Positions 16,806 to 25,133 of a stretch of DNA of 64,000 bases are shown piece by piece. The position numbers were made by a program, and so were the translations under genes. Position 1 is the first letter of the stretch. Each line of letters opens with the position of its first letter. The stretch is from Phormidesmis priestleyi Ana (GTDB taxonomy: Bacteria; Cyanobacteriota; Cyanobacteriia; Phormidesmidales; Phormidesmidaceae): the NCBI GenBank assembly GCA_001314865.1, contig LJZR01000004.1, forward strand, positions 124,001-188,000. Reading direction: 5' to 3'. The notes below the pieces were generated by a model, which had not been told where the DNA came from, did no database searches, and worked only from the letters and a program-made list of their open reading frames with translations.

Positions 16806-18607
16806 AGGAGTTCGCCACTTTCTTGCAAGGCGTGGAGCCGTTGGTACAGTCCGCCTTTTTCTAGCAGCTCATCGTGGCTGCCGATTTGGCTGATGCTGCC
16901 CTGGTTGAGGACGACAATTTTATCGGCATCGCGGACGGTACTGAGACGGTGGGCGATGATGATGAGCGTGCGAGTGCCAAAGAGCGATCGCATCGCGACC
17001 TGAATGGCCCGCTCCGACTCATAGTCAAGACTAGAGGTCGCCTCGTCAAACACCAATACATCTGGGTTTACAATCAGCGCCCTAGCGATACCAATGCGCT
17101 GCCTTTGCCCACCCGACAGACGAACACCGCGTTCTCCCACTGTGGTGAAGTAGCCCTTGGGCAACTGTTGAATAAAGTCATGCGCCTGCGCAATTTGGCA
17201 GGCTTGCTGAATTTCTTCAAAGCTGGCTTTTGGATTGCCGTACAGCAAATTTTCCATTAGCGTGCCATTGAAGATATCGACCTCCTGATGCACAATTGCC
17301 AAGCGCTTACGATAGCCGGTGACATCGAGCTGGCGAATGTCTTTGCCATCTATCAGTACGCCGCCACTGTTGGGTTCAAAATAGCGCAACAACAGTTTTA
17401 TTAGAGTAGATTTGCCCGATCCTGATCGACCCACTAATGCCACCGTTTGATACGGCTCAATCAGCAACTCAATGTTCTTAAGTACTGGCGAGTCAGGGCT
17501 GTATCCAAAAGTCAGGTCATGAAAATGTACCTTGCCCGTGAACTGATAAGTGGGGCCGTTGGGCAGTAATGCACCCGCATCTTGACCCGGCGGAAGTGCC
17601 GTAAACTCTTGGAACCTGGCCATGGGAGCATAGCGGCGAGCAAAGGTTTCAGCCAGCTCACAGATAGGATCTACCTCGGCATACGCCATACTAGCCACCG
17701 TTAAAATGGTGATGAAATGGCCGATAGAGATTTTATCGTTCACCGCTAGCCATAGCGTGCTAATGAGCACCACAAACATACAGCTTTGCACAATTGTTCG
17801 CTGATAAGTGCTGAGTACTGTGTATCCTTTATGGATTCGGTAGTCTATCACCTTTAGCTCACGCTCTAGTCGCTGGGTTTGTCGTTTAAGCTCAGTAACT
17901 TCATTACCAAAGGCTTTGACGGTTTTAATGTTAGAGATAATCTCTGAGTTACGACTGTCGGTATTTTCCATGTACTTATCTAGCCGTTCTTCACGGGCGG
18001 ACAAGTCCTTGAGCCCAAACAAGCTGTAGGCCAAAATGCCCACCACAGAAACCAGTACAATCATCGCCACGCGCCAGTCAATAAGGCCAATAACGATAAA
18101 TATACCTATCACTCTCACCGTTTTAGGAATGAGCTGAGCGGTAATGGTGGGGTAGGTCCAAGTGTAATTAGAGAGACCCTTTGCAACTCTTGCTGAAATC
18201 CGTCCTGGATTGTTTTCGTCGTAGAATTCTATCGGCAGCGTGAGAATCTTTTTGAGCGCTACTTCGGCATTTTCACGGCGGGCTCGCAGGGCTGTATCCC
18301 AGCTAAACCAGCCGCCTAGCCAAGGCTGAATAGGCGCGCGACCAACCGTTACCAAGCCAATGAGTATCACCAACACTGCTAAAGAGAACTGTTGGTTAGC
18401 GGGTTGGTCTAGCGTATTGGCGATCGCATCAATCCCTTGCTGAAGCTTGGCATCAACGCTCTGTTGCGAGAGTAAATTGAGAATTTGCCCCGTGGCATAG
18501 GGCACAAACAGGTCTATCACCTCAAATAGGCTCATCATAGCGGCGCTAAAGAGTGTGATTCTCCAATAGTGCCGGTAGTAGCCCAAAATATTTAAGAACT
18601 TAGTCAT
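16799..18607 (-). CDS. ABC exporter, fused membrane and ATPase domains
   Basis: A 602-residue half-transporter of the lipid A/multidrug export type. The N-terminal ~330 residues carry about six hydrophobic helices (for example ITLFSAAMMSLFEVIDLFVP and SLAVLVILIGLVTVG). The ATPase domain has Walker A GRSGSGKST near residue 395, signature LSGGQRQRIGIARAL near 498 and Walker B DVLVFDEATSSLD near 518. I place the start at ATG 18607 (MTKFLNILGYYRHYW). A longer frame to 18757 has a non-conserved prefix overlapping a repeat. No Shine-Dalgarno is visible. Substrate unknown; it would work as a homodimer or with a partner. Confidence 0.9.
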   Translation of the reverse strand: MTKFLNILGYYRHYWRITLFSAAMMSLFEVIDLFVPYATGQILNLLSQQSVDAKLQQGIDAIANTLDQPANQQFSLAVLVILIGLVTVGRAPIQPWLGGWFSWDTALRARRENAEVALKKILTLPIEFYDENNPGRISARVAKGLSNYTWTYPTITAQLIPKTVRVIGIFIVIGLIDWRVAMIVLVSVVGILAYSLFGLKDLSAREERLDKYMENTDSRNSEIISNIKTVKAFGNEVTELKRQTQRLERELKVIDYRIHKGYTVLSTYQRTIVQSCMFVVLISTLWLAVNDKISIGHFITILTVASMAYAEVDPICELAETFARRYAPMARFQEFTALPPGQDAGALLPNGPTYQFTGKVHFHDLTFGYSPDSPVLKNIELLIEPYQTVALVGRSGSGKSTLIKLLLRYFEPNSGGVLIDGKDIRQLDVTGYRKRLAIVHQEVDIFNGTLMENLLYGNPKASFEEIQQACQIAQAHDFIQQLPKGYFTTVGERGVRLSGGQRQRIGIARALIVNPDVLVFDEATSSLDYESERAIQVAMRSLFGTRTLIIIAHRLSTVRDADKIVVLNQGSISQIGSHDELLEKGGLYQRLHALQESGELLN

Positions 18608-19196
18608 GGATCTAAAAGGAGTAAGGGCATTGAGGCGTAAAAATGGCGTAAAAATGGCGTAAAAAATTGAGCTAGCCTTAGCAAGGCAAACTATCTGCTC
18701 GCAGCTTCTTTTAACGGCTTCTGTATAAAAGAAGAAACCATTATGCAACGAATACAATGAATCGTCAGGGACATACCCTTAAGACAAAATACCGATTACT
18801 ACCCTGCTGACTACACTAGGCGCAGCCCAGCTGCACTCCTAAGTCAATTAGGATAGTTCAGTAAAATAGTCAGTAAGAGATTAAACCTCAACGGCATCTC
18901 CCTAGATATCAGGGAAATGTCACTGAAAATATGCAGAAATTAGTTTTCTAAAGACTCATTTCCCAAAAAAAGGTCCAGAAAAAAAGTCCAGAAAAAAGGC
19001 GAATTCAGTCTTTAACTTCGATCAATGAAATGGGTAAATGAATAGCTGAAAACATCGTCTTAGCCTCCCGGATATTGCTTAAAAGGGTTACCGCTAGGGT
19101 TGTTTGCGACTTGGAACGAGCTGCGCTTTAGGCTCTTTGCCTAGCTCACCTGTGCAGTGTCCACAGAAAAACACAAGAAAAATATGACCACTCAAT

Positions 19197-19204
19197 AAGG
19201 AGGT
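19197..19204 (+). promoter_or_regulatory. Perfect Shine-Dalgarno AAGGAGGT without an assigned gene
   Basis: Nine bases separate it from ATG 19214, which opens a four-codon frame (MVKS, stop TAA 19226-19228). The last A of that stop is the A of the next ATG (19228). Such TAATG overlap is typical of translational coupling. Confidence 0.4.
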
Positions 19205-19227
19205 AGTCTCTGGATGGTTAAATCTTA

Positions 19228-19395
19228 ATGATTCGATCTGAGTGGGGAGTAGCTGAATTCATCGCTTATGCTCTAACGCTGTTAGAGGGCTTTACGTTCC
19301 GGGATTGTCAAACTTTGAAATTGTCAATTCAAAATTATCAATCCAAATTGGCAAACCAAAAATTAGCAAACCAATTTAGCAATCATAACCAGTGA
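19228..19395 (+). CDS. Candidate 55-residue ORF
   Basis: Begins MIRSEWGVAEFIAYALTLLE and ends in a repeat-like LANQKLANQFSNHNQ. It follows the AAGGAGGT site and a four-codon mini-frame with a TAATG overlap. The first half could be a short amphipathic or membrane helix; the second half coincides with an AT-rich repeat. A frame of this length can arise by chance, so the call rests mainly on the ribosome site. Confidence 0.25.
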   Translation: MIRSEWGVAEFIAYALTLLEGFTFRDCQTLKLSIQNYQSKLANQKLANQFSNHNQ

Positions 19396-19455
19396 AACTT
19401 GATAATGCAACTGGTTAGAATATTTTTTTTGATACAAGTTGTTTCAATTCCGCGT

Positions 19456-20202
19456 TTAAGCCGCTCGCTTCGCCCGTTTTCTCTTGTAAAAATCAGAAGC
19501 GGCTATGCCGAAGCTATACAAAATTCCAGCGTTGCTACTAGCACCTACAGCAGCACCGATCAGGGGAATGAGTTCAACGGCGCTGAGTCCAGTTTTTACA
19601 GCTGTAGAGACCCCTAATGAGAGCGCAAAAATGGTTAAAGCCTCACCTTTGCGCGCTGGGTCGGTTGCTTCAAAGCCATAAACACCGGCAATTCGGTAGA
19701 GCATTTCAGATTGAAGGGAGGCGATCGCAGCTAAATCCACTGCAAATAACCCTAATGCAACCGGTGGAATAATATTAGTCGCCAGACCAATGCCACCTGC
19801 TTTAATCGTCGTATCTACAATAATTCGGTGGGCCAATGCCTCACCCGTTTCATTGGGATACTTGGCCTTGAGCTTTAGTACATCAGCAGCCGCTTTGTCT
19901 TTATCAACTCTACCTAACGCGCTCGTCAGCCACTTGAGCCCTGGCATCTTGGCAACATAATCTATAGCCGGATTCTCGGCAATGGGCTGTAGCGTACTGC
20001 CCATACTTTCAGTCGCCTGTTCTACTGCCGTATGCGCTGAGTCTGACGCGGCCTCGCCAAATCGGCTTGTGGTTTGGAGGGTAGCAGCAGAAACTTTGTT
20101 GAAGATTTGAGTGCCTACAGCTGACATGAGCCCGCCTAATTGCTCAGCGGTAGAGATGGCCTGAGAGAAGGAAGTAGCCATTTTGTCTGGAGTGTCAGTC
20201 AT
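19456..20202 (-). CDS. EcsC-like family protein
   Basis: A 248-residue protein resembling the EcsC family (named after a Bacillus protein linked to an ABC transporter; biochemical role unknown). Key stretches are KYPNETGEALAHRIIVDTTI, followed by IIPPVALGLFAVDLAAIASL and QSEMLYRIAGVYGFEATDP. Two or three Ala/Gly/Leu-rich stretches between residues ~140 and 235 could associate with membrane. The C-terminus is basic (YKRKRAKRAA). The first 100 residues are Ala/Thr/Ser-rich. It lies next to the ABC exporter on the same strand, but about 850 bases away. Confidence 0.65.
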   Translation of the reverse strand: MTDTPDKMATSFSQAISTAEQLGGLMSAVGTQIFNKVSAATLQTTSRFGEAASDSAHTAVEQATESMGSTLQPIAENPAIDYVAKMPGLKWLTSALGRVDKDKAAADVLKLKAKYPNETGEALAHRIIVDTTIKAGGIGLATNIIPPVALGLFAVDLAAIASLQSEMLYRIAGVYGFEATDPARKGEALTIFALSLGVSTAVKTGLSAVELIPLIGAAVGASSNAGILYSFGIAASDFYKRKRAKRAA

Positions 20203-20274
20203 AGGAGGTTGACCTGCTGTTTTATCTGTCGTCTTTCTTTATCGTCTTTAGCGAAGTATAGCTGTTTCATTCTG

Positions 20275-20342
20275 CTTAAGATGTGCTCAATTTGGCATGT
20301 GCTCAATTTGGCATGTGCTGAGTTTGGCAGGTGCCAAGTTTG
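20275..20342. repeat. 16-nt tandem repeat
   Basis: CATGTGCTCAATTTGG-type units occur about four times, later copies decaying to CAGGTGCCAAGTTTG. It lies upstream of the EcsC-like gene. Confidence 0.9.
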
Positions 20343-20434
20343 CGAATGAATACATTTGCTATCAGAACTGCTATTCAGACAATTATAAAAGCGTGCCTGG
20401 TGCGGATAAGAACTACCTTTGGGTAGAGAGCGCC

Positions 20435-21889
20435 TTAAAGCAGCTTAAAGCGACTAAAGAGAAAGTTCAAAAATAGAGACGAAGTCGATTGACAGCAGAT
20501 GGGCGATCGCACTCTCAAAAGCATAAACAGCGGCAGCAGCAGCAGATACATGAGGTAAGGAATAAACCCCGGCCCCACCATTAAAATCGTCGCTGGGATC
20601 AGTCCGGCGATATTCCATGGAATCAAAGGCGCGGTGACCACGGCGCTGTCTTCTAGGGCAAGGGCCAACTGTTGATTCGCTGCATTTACCTCGCTTGCTT
20701 GATGTTGACCGCCAGAGGGCAAGGAAGCCTGCTCGTGAAGCTGCCAGTGGATCTGCCAGTAGATCTGATAGTGAGGCCGCATCACTTGCTCAGTGAGCAA
20801 AATGCCAATCGTTTGCGTGCAGCCAAACAGATTAGCTAGCACAGAAACCCAAACAGTAGCGCGGCCTAGCTGGCGCTGCGTGCGAATATGTTGAAGCCAT
20901 CTATCTAAAAAGCTCAGCGTTTTACTGCCTGAAAAAATGCCTGAAAAAGCGGTTGAAATAAGCACAACTAGCGTTGCTTTTGCCATAGGCAGCAAACCGC
21001 CGCCCATTAAAATTGACTGCAAGATAGGAGATTCTTCTTCTAAACGAAAGCCAAACAGTGCAAAGTTAATGATTGTAGGAAAATCGTAATTCTGGACATG
21101 GTGGGCGATCGCAACCCCCACTCCAATACTGGCAACCATCGCTAGTTTGACATCGACCCGCAGCACTGCGAGCAGCAGCACAACACCTGCCGGCATCAGC
21201 ACCACCGGAGAAAGATTAAACACTTTTGGCAGCTCAGCAGTGATTGAATTTGCCGATAGCAAAACCGGATGGGTAAAGGAGAGAAGCGTGTAAAAAATGA
21301 GCGAAAGCAGCAGCGGCCAACGACTGCTGACCAGCATATTGCGCAAATTTTGATAGATCGAAGTGTGCGTAATTGCCGCGACCAAATGCGCACTCGACGA
21401 CATTGGCGAGCATCTATCACCCACAAAAGCACCGGCAATAATCGCGCCCGCCACCGGGTTAACCTCTACCTCGCTGCTGCGAGCCATCACCATGAGCGCA
21501 ATGCCCAGCGTTCCGACGGCACCAAAAGAAGTCCCCATCAGCACAGAAACAAAGCCCGTGAGCACAAACGCCCACAGCACAAAAAAACGCGGCGAAATCA
21601 ACCCTGTCCCGTAATATACCAGCGCAGGCACGGTGCCCGCCGCCATCCAAACCCCTGCCACTACGCCAACTAGCAGCAGCACATTCACAACCGGTATTGA
21701 CTGACGAGCACCTGCTAGCCCCATTTTCAAGAGCGCTCTCACAGCAAATCCACGCCGCTGTAAAACGACAATAAACAAAATGAGAGATAGGCATAGTGGG
21801 TAGGCAATATATGTTCCTGTCAGCGAACTGCTCACTAACAGAAAAAACGAAACCGACAATACAACCATTAAATCTAAGCTGCTATGCAT
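20435..21889 (-). CDS. NhaC-type Na+/H+ antiporter
   Basis: A 484-residue integral membrane protein of about eleven to twelve hydrophobic helices, which would export sodium in exchange for protons. Diagnostic family stretches are VGVVAGVWMAAGTVPALVYY near residue 74, GTSFGAVGTLGIALMVMA near 119, and AGAIIAGAFVGDRCSPMSSS with the following AHLVAA near 147. The GDRCSP element is characteristic of NhaC. A Gln/Ala-rich loop (HEQASLPSGGQHQASEVNAA) interrupts the C-terminal half. Sodium export suits a salt-exposed cyanobacterium, but that is inference. Confidence 0.88.
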   Translation of the reverse strand: MHSSLDLMVVLSVSFFLLVSSSLTGTYIAYPLCLSLILFIVVLQRRGFAVRALLKMGLAGARQSIPVVNVLLLVGVVAGVWMAAGTVPALVYYGTGLISPRFFVLWAFVLTGFVSVLMGTSFGAVGTLGIALMVMARSSEVEVNPVAGAIIAGAFVGDRCSPMSSSAHLVAAITHTSIYQNLRNMLVSSRWPLLLSLIFYTLLSFTHPVLLSANSITAELPKVFNLSPVVLMPAGVVLLLAVLRVDVKLAMVASIGVGVAIAHHVQNYDFPTIINFALFGFRLEEESPILQSILMGGGLLPMAKATLVVLISTAFSGIFSGSKTLSFLDRWLQHIRTQRQLGRATVWVSVLANLFGCTQTIGILLTEQVMRPHYQIYWQIHWQLHEQASLPSGGQHQASEVNAANQQLALALEDSAVVTAPLIPWNIAGLIPATILMVGPGFIPYLMYLLLLPLFMLLRVRSPICCQSTSSLFLNFLFSRFKLL

Positions 21890-21968
21890 AGAAGTATTTA
21901 AGCCATTAGAAGACAGCTCTATAAAAACGGCAACGAAGACAATAGATCACAGGCATATAGATCACAGA

Positions 21969-22072
21969 CAACAGGCAACAGGCAACAGGCAACAGGCAAC
22001 AGGCAACAGGCAACAGGCAACAGGCAACAGGCAACAGGCAACAGGCAACAGGCAACAGGCAACAGGCAACAG
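21969..22072. repeat. Perfect heptamer array, CAACAGG x ~14.9
   Basis: The 7-nt unit repeats without interruption or error for 104 bases between the NhaC gene start and the large minus-strand gene's stop. All three minus frames read LLPVACC, so reading frames there are artefacts. Heptanucleotide tandem repeats (STRR) are known from cyanobacterial genomes, including, as I recall, a CAACAGT type that differs in one base. Confidence 0.97.
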
Positions 22073-22113
22073 AAGAGAACAATCGCAATTTGGACAGATG
22101 AAAATAAGGGCAA

Positions 22114-24831
22114 CTACTCAAGGGTAAAGCTGATGAAAACACTCCCCAAGCCATCCCCAATGGTGACGGGCAATGTGCCGCTAATAATATTACTAAGCGC
22201 TGCACTGTAACCATAGCCTGCATCTACGCCATTCACCGTACCTCTGCCGCCTTCTTCAGAAAGGACTGTCCAAAAGTTACGATTGCCAAAGTTGGGCGCG
22301 ATCGCCATCCAAACGGTATCTTGACCGCTATAACTGCCAATCGGCTGGCCGTTTATGGTGAGGCTGCTGCGATTACGGATAGAGGCATTGGCTGCGCCGC
22401 CAAAATATAGGCTACCGTTAGTGCCGCCTGCGATGTCGCCAATGCGCATGGTGTTAGACTTACCGCTGCTGAGTCGAGGGAAGCTGAGCTGCGAGTGAAG
22501 CAACTGCCCGCTGATGGGATCGACTCTGGCATAGTAGGCAATATGTGCCGAGCCGCTGTTGAACAGCTGGCTGTTAGCATCTATGCGGCTTAAAAAAGGC
22601 GTGGCTCGGCCAAACTGTTCGTCTTCGGTCATGGGCTGACCGCGCCAACGGAAAATGGTGGCAGTACCCGCACTTTCACCGCCAATATACAGGTAGCCAT
22701 CTTGGCCTAAGGTGACTCGGTAGAGCCGGGTGTCGGCGACGTTTTGTTTGATGGTTTCAGCCGCATCCCCAAATAGGCTCCACTTGCGATCGCCCGTAAA
22801 GTCAAATGCTTCTAGCCTAGCAATTTGCACTGGATTGCGATTGCCCTGAATATCAATAAAAGAGGTATTGCGGAAGCTGGTGACATACACCAAATCGTTG
22901 CCATCACCGCAGCTGCGGATTTCTAAATCGGTGACGTCAGTGTAGTTGAGCGTTTTGATAAAAACGGAGGCGTTGTTAGGATCGTATAGGTAAACGGTGG
23001 TGCCTGCGATCGCCCCAACATAGCCGTTCTTAGAAATAGCGACGCGATCTAAATTAGGCAGCTCAATTTCGCTGAGGATTTCGCCGCTAGTGGCGCTGAT
23101 TCGGAGCAATTGGTTACTCGCTGCGATCGCCAATGTCTGCGCCCCATCAAAGGCAATATCGAAAATGGTGCCAGCTAGCTCGACACCTTTTGAAATGGCC
23201 CCAGTTGCCGGATCTATCCAGTACAGCGCCGAGCCAGTATCGGTATTGACAGCCGCGATCGCCCCACCAGCCGTCATCACCACATCAACACCCTGGTTAC
23301 CCGGTAGGGCAAGGCTAGCCGTCAGCCCCAAGTCAGCGCTGTAGCTGCCGCCCTGAGTCAGCACCGATTCATCAGGCAAACAGACCTCATGATCATCTTG
23401 TACTTGAAAAATAAAGGGAGCCGTTTCGGCGACGATGTTTCCAGCCAGGTCGCTGACATGAGCCGTCACTGAAAACGCGTACTGGGCAGCAGGCAGTTCG
23501 GCAGCCAAGTTAAGCCGCACCCGACTATCACTGAGCCGATCAACGGAGAGAATTTCTACCGCTTCACCCGCCTGCGTCAGTAGCTGATAATTTGTCTGCT
23601 GCAAAGCGCGATCGCCGATAGCTTCATTAAAAACAACCTCGAAGCGAGAGAAAGGTGCAACCGGTGCGTTTACGACAAGCGGCACATAGGTAGGACGCTG
23701 CGTATCAATGGTAAAGGTTTGCTGAAAGCTCGCGGTTGGGTTGCCGCTGATGTCGGTGGTTTGTAAAGTCAGGACATGCTGACCATCAGGGAGAAGGCCG
23801 CCGTAAATATCCATGATTTGGGCCGACTCCAAAACGAATCGACCGTCTCTTTGGCCGTCCGTTTGGCCGCCTGTTTGAGCGCCTGTTTGAGCACCAGACC
23901 ACAGCAAGTCAGTAATATCTGTATAGTTTTCAGTCGAGGTATCGTTAAAACCTGCCGTCAGGGTGCTAATAGTCGCGACTTCTGAAAGGACACCTGCAAT
24001 TGTAGGCACTGTCATGGTGCGCTCTGGAACATCCACGGTAATTTGCAGCGTAGGCTTAATAGCCAGAGGATTTGGACGATAGCCAATGCGGTCTTTCACC
24101 GCACTTTCATCCATAGCGGTAATCACCCCATCACCATCAAAGTCTGCCGCGGCATTGGTACTATCAGTGGTTTCTCCAAGCCGGTCAGTAACAAAAATTT
24201 CATCGGTGATGTCAACATACCCATTTCCATCAATATCCCAAGGAAAATAGCTAACATCGTCTATCCCAATGCCTTTAACGGCACTCAAGTTATTGCTCTC
24301 GTCCGTTTCAAAAACTCTATCTTGCGTATCTATTTCAATCGCCAAAAAATCTAGACTATCAAAAACATAGTTTGGTCCTCGACCAGCTGGTATTGCTGCG
24401 ATCGCCCGCTGATTGAGCAGCGACAGGGGCAGTTGCACCCTCACCGTGCGAGTGAGAGTGTCTTGAGCGTCTATGCGGTCAATGGTTAGGCTTTTAACCA
24501 CCGTGTCATCCTCGTTACCGATCAGCGCATCATCGGAGTAGATAATATCTACCTTAAAGCTATCAGCGGCAGCAATACCTGAGTTCGCCAGCGTAAACGT
24601 AATGTCGGTCATCCCAAGGGGTAAATAGTCATCAACCGCGTCGAAAGCGAGGATAGACAAATCGCCGCCCACGCTTTCCTGCTTGCCGGGGGAAAGAGGA
24701 GCATAGTGAACACGCGGCGGCCCAAATATAACCGATCCTTCCACTAAATCACCGCTAAAAGCGCTGTGTGAGAAGGCACCGCTAGAAAGCAAGTCAGGCG
24801 ATGGAGGCAAAGAAACGTTAAAAGTGCTCAT
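22114..24831 (-). CDS. Large CARDB/dockerin-like/Ig-like surface-type protein
   Basis: A 905-residue multidomain protein. Residues ~50-190 resemble a CARDB-type beta-sandwich (DITFTLANSGIAAADSFKVD and later VFETDESNNLS). Residues 199-211 (DIDGNGYVDITDE) and 230-242 (DFDGDGVITAMDE) form a pair of dockerin-like calcium loops. Residues ~370-475 look like an Ig-like domain (FEVVFNEAIGDRALQQTNYQ). The C-terminal half reads as a beta-propeller (DPATGAISKGVELAG, LGQDGYLYIGGES, GGTNGSLYFGGAANASI). Such domains usually work outside the cell. No signal peptide is visible and no RTX repeats are seen, so the export route is unclear. A short 12-nt repeat encodes GAQTGAQTGGQTDGQRDG near residue 310. Confidence 0.75.
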   Translation of the reverse strand: MSTFNVSLPPSPDLLSSGAFSHSAFSGDLVEGSVIFGPPRVHYAPLSPGKQESVGGDLSILAFDAVDDYLPLGMTDITFTLANSGIAAADSFKVDIIYSDDALIGNEDDTVVKSLTIDRIDAQDTLTRTVRVQLPLSLLNQRAIAAIPAGRGPNYVFDSLDFLAIEIDTQDRVFETDESNNLSAVKGIGIDDVSYFPWDIDGNGYVDITDEIFVTDRLGETTDSTNAAADFDGDGVITAMDESAVKDRIGYRPNPLAIKPTLQITVDVPERTMTVPTIAGVLSEVATISTLTAGFNDTSTENYTDITDLLWSGAQTGAQTGGQTDGQRDGRFVLESAQIMDIYGGLLPDGQHVLTLQTTDISGNPTASFQQTFTIDTQRPTYVPLVVNAPVAPFSRFEVVFNEAIGDRALQQTNYQLLTQAGEAVEILSVDRLSDSRVRLNLAAELPAAQYAFSVTAHVSDLAGNIVAETAPFIFQVQDDHEVCLPDESVLTQGGSYSADLGLTASLALPGNQGVDVVMTAGGAIAAVNTDTGSALYWIDPATGAISKGVELAGTIFDIAFDGAQTLAIAASNQLLRISATSGEILSEIELPNLDRVAISKNGYVGAIAGTTVYLYDPNNASVFIKTLNYTDVTDLEIRSCGDGNDLVYVTSFRNTSFIDIQGNRNPVQIARLEAFDFTGDRKWSLFGDAAETIKQNVADTRLYRVTLGQDGYLYIGGESAGTATIFRWRGQPMTEDEQFGRATPFLSRIDANSQLFNSGSAHIAYYARVDPISGQLLHSQLSFPRLSSGKSNTMRIGDIAGGTNGSLYFGGAANASIRNRSSLTINGQPIGSYSGQDTVWMAIAPNFGNRNFWTVLSEEGGRGTVNGVDAGYGYSAALSNIISGTLPVTIGDGLGSVFISFTLE
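23860..23905. repeat. 12-nt in-frame repeat (GAQT)
   Basis: Variants of GCGCCTGTTTGA recur about four times in the large CARDB/dockerin-like gene. Confidence 0.8.
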
Positions 24832-25133
24832 AGAGTGCTCATAAATAGAGATTTTGGCGAAAATTTTGATATTTCTGCTAAGACTGAGTACATCTACCGT
24901 TATAGAAATCGGTATCCGTGACTGAACAAAAAAGCTAGCGCTATCTTTACCGCTTCTATACTTGCGCTAACGGCAAATAAACAAACACAGCGCTAGTGCC
25001 ATGAAACGGGCTAGCGGCTATTCGCCAGCTAGGTAATGGCCGCAACAGCGCGGGCATACTACAGTTTGATAGGAAAAAGTATTACGACTCTTCTGCAAAA
25101 CCAGTGCAGCGGACACCCACAGGTAAATCAATA
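24832..25133. other. Divergent intergenic region, about 300 bases
   Basis: It lies between the starts of the large minus-strand gene and the plus-strand kinase hybrid, so it should hold both promoters. I see no RNA gene or strong hairpin, and no confident promoter. Confidence 0.5.

Larger units (their letters stand above)
18608..19455. other. 848-base region without a clear gene
   Basis: It lies upstream of the ABC exporter and downstream of the EcsC-like gene. It holds a 12-nt duplication AAAATGGCGTAA (18637-18664), a repeated GTCCAGAAAAAA (about 18967-18999), and a branched inverted repeat near 19117-19150 (GAGCT...AGCTC enclosing TAGGC/GCCTA). It also holds an ideal ribosome site at 19197, a CTCTAAC/GTTAGAG hairpin at 19271-19287, and AT-rich repeats of the AATTGGCAAACCA type around 19315-19390. 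One candidate small ORF is listed separately. Confidence 0.6.

Noticed and set aside
18608-18757. N-terminal extension of the ABC exporter
   Set aside because: The added 50 residues lie over a repeat (AAAATGGCGTAA) and do not resemble an exporter N-terminus; ATG 18607 begins the conserved part.
19399-19617. Plus-strand 72-codon frame overlapping the EcsC-like gene
   Set aside because: Two thirds of it is antisense to the well-supported EcsC-like reading frame and it lacks a ribosome site.
21969-22072. CRISPR-like array
   Set aside because: Units are 7 nt with no spacers; none of the other repeat patches has the 25-40-nt repeat and unique spacer layout, and no cas gene is present.
21906-22223. 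Minus-strand open frames with LLPVACC repeats
   Set aside because: They are the product of the 7-nt CAACAGG array, which reads the same motif in all three frames; there is no gene-like sequence apart from the array and the overlap with the CARDB/dockerin-like gene.
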